Made by a program: the position numbers and the translations under genes
From: Paratinospora sagittata
Lineage: Eukaryota > Streptophyta > Magnoliopsida > Ranunculales > Menispermaceae
Assembly: GCA_035771175.1 (NCBI GenBank)
Contig: CM069603.1
Coordinates: 22,420,286-22,484,285 of the forward strand
Direction: 5' to 3'
DNA: 64,000 nt
Shown here: positions 62,701 through 64,000 of the stretch, one piece after another
How positions within the stretch are numbered: the first letter of the stretch is position 1
Layout of the letters: the number at the start of each line of letters is the position of its first letter
Notes under the pieces: model-generated
What the model was told of the DNA's origin: nothing
Database searches by the model: none
What the model saw: the letters and a program-made list of their open reading frames with translations, nothing else

Positions 62701-64000
62701 CGCACGATATTTGCAAGTTAGATTGAGCTTTTCGAAGAGTTTTTCAAGAGAAGAAAGTAATGATTCTTGCCTTTGCAAAAAAAGGCTTCGAATTTAATCA
62801 AAATTGCAATCTGTCTTGATGTTCAGCTAGTTCTTCATTTTATCCCTTGTGTGCTAAGATTTGCAGAGGCTATCCATTGTTTAAAACTCTAAGTATATGA
62901 AGTTGTCTCGGTAAGATAACACATCAAAAAGGAACACATTACCTGTTTTGCGTCAAGAACCCATCAAACAATAGCTTTCGAATTCTACAAAGATCAAGCT
63001 CGAAGAACGAAGACATATCTCATGTCTAATGCATTAGTTTGATCTTTGGTGTGTAGGGTAACCGCTCGATCACCCTCAGCACTAAAACTCTGAAAATTGC
63101 AAAGTCTTCAAAATCACTTTCGATATAGTATTTCATTTTGAAAAAAATGTTTTCTGAAAGGTTTTAATCATAATTTTAATGAGTTTTGAATTATTTAAAA
63201 GTGTTTAATCTTATATCAAAGTGTTTTGAGTCAATGAAATGGTTCTTTAGTGTCAAAATATTAATTTTTCAAAAATAAGGCTATCCAGCAATTTGCACGT
63301 CTTAGACTAAAATCTTATATTTCTAACGAGAAAAATGTGGGCACTTCTGCTAGCTCGATTTTTCTATTCCTTCACAGTTTTGCCAGGTTATCTTAATTGA
63401 AATATTCTCTAGTAACACCTAGTGATTCCCATTGTCTCGCACGCCCAAAAAACTTTATTTTGAACAATGTTTTGAATGCAAATCATTTTTTAGTACTCTT
63501 GCTCTTTAACCTTCAACTTCAAATTTTATAAAACACTCATTCTCTGATTTTCAAAAATTCAACACGCACGATATTTGCAAGTTAGATTGAGCTTTTCGAA
63601 GAGTTTTTCAATAGAAGAAAGTAATGATTCTTGCCTTTGCAAAAAAAGGCTTCGAATTGAACCAAAATTGCAATTTGTCTTGATGTTCAGCTAGTTCTTC
63701 ATTTTATCCCTTGTGTGCTAAGATTTGCAGAGGCTATCCATTATTTAAAACTCTAAGTATATGAAGTTGTCTCGGTAAGATAACACATCAAAACGGAACA
63801 CATCACCTGTTTTACATCAAGAACACATCAAACAAGAACTTTTGAATTCTACAAAGATCAAGCTCGAAGAACGAAGACATATCTCATGTCTAATGCATTA
63901 GTTTGATTTCTGGTGTGTAGTACCACCCCTCGATCAATCTCAGCACTAAAACTCTGAAAATTGCAAAGTCTTCAAAATCACTTTCGGAATAGTATTTCAT
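59761..64000 (+). repeat. Right-hand monomers with about 2595-bp three-copy periodicity (copies 71-75)
   Basis: Starts are 59761, 60626, 61492, 62357 and 63221; the last copy is cut at 780 bp by the window edge. Copies 71 and 74 share CAAGAACCCATC and GGTAACCGCTCGATCAC 2596 bp apart. Copies 72 and 75 share CCATTATTT, AAGTTGTCTCGG and TTTTACATCAAG about 2593-2595 bp apart. Adjacent copies 74 and 75 also share CTGCTAGCTCG and CCTAGTGATTCCC. Single-copy substitutions look more frequent here than on the left (GTGGTATGAGTC, AATTTTCACG, GATAGCACATC, GTACCACCCC), which suggests less recent homogenisation. Confidence 0.83.

Larger units (their letters stand above)
1..64000 (+). repeat. Satellite DNA array, about 866-bp monomer, 75 copies
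   Basis: The whole window is head-to-tail copies of one AT-rich monomer, all in the same orientation. Successive starts of GTGTTTTGAGTCAATG (or close variants) are mostly 865 or 866 bp apart. Other lengths are explained by specific indels: 824-826, 848, 859-864, 867-868, 685 and 659 bp. No unrelated sequence interrupts the array and neither end is reached. All reading frames are short on both strands, and the frames that do recur lie inside the repeated unit. Long tandem non-coding arrays of this kind are typical of eukaryotic centromeric or heterochromatic satellite DNA. The family name and host are not recognisable to me. Confidence 0.97.

Noticed and set aside
1..64000. CRISPR array or other short-spaced repeat system
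   Set aside because: The repeated unit is about 866 bp with no short repeat-spacer alternation and no cas-like gene. The whole unit, not a part of it, is conserved.
1..64000. Mobile element or LTR structure
   Set aside because: There are no terminal repeats distinct from the monomer, no target-site duplications and no transposase or polymerase frame. Apparent long direct repeats are explained by tandem copies.
1..64000. Identity with a known satellite such as the 172-bp Tyba repeat or 171-bp alpha satellite as a five-copy unit
   Set aside because: The 866-bp unit does not divide into five similar parts by eye, so agreement with a multiple of 172-173 is numerical only.

Overview
The window is one uninterrupted stretch of eukaryotic satellite DNA. 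It is AT-rich (about one third G+C by eye) and made of head-to-tail copies, all on the same strand, of a single monomer whose usual length is 865-866 bp. Taking the motif GTGTTTTGAGTCAATG as the start of a copy, I count 75 copies: 74 reach the next start and the last is cut by the window edge at 64000. No rRNA, tRNA, transposon, CRISPR array or convincing protein gene is visible on either strand. The organism cannot be named from this. The long, non-coding, higher-order tandem array points to a eukaryotic centromere, pericentromere or other heterochromatin block; that location is inference. I do not recognise the monomer as a named satellite family. Neither edge of the array lies inside the window.

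Layout, with copies numbered from the left. Copies 1-9 (1-7613): copy 1 has a 181-bp deletion, then eight very similar 866-bp copies with a partial period-3 pattern. Copies 10-13 (7614-11069): mixed, diverged copies. Copies 14-21 and 22-29 (11070-17931 and 17932-24792): an eight-copy block of 6862 bp duplicated in tandem and nearly identical, with one short conversion-like patch. Copies 30-45 (24793-38450): a four-copy higher-order unit a-b-c-d of about 3424 bp, present four times, once shortened to three copies by fusion of c and d. Copies 46-51 (38451-43348): recombinant copies, including one with a 208-bp deletion. Copies 52-57 (43349-48542): includes a twin pair of 867 bp and a 3465-bp four-copy duplication. 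Copies 58-63 (48543-53715): a two-copy unit of 1723 bp duplicated in tandem. Copies 64-70 (53716-59760): a three-copy unit of 2590 bp. Copies 71-75 (59761-64000): a further three-copy periodicity of about 2595 bp.

Taken together, the window records how a satellite array evolves. Small deletions at microhomologies create marked copies, unequal exchange changes copy number and fuses copy types, short conversion-like patches move variants between blocks, and segments of 1, 2, 3, 4 and 8 copies have been duplicated as units. All coordinates and lengths come from reading the sequence by eye; identity is described qualitatively because no alignment was run.
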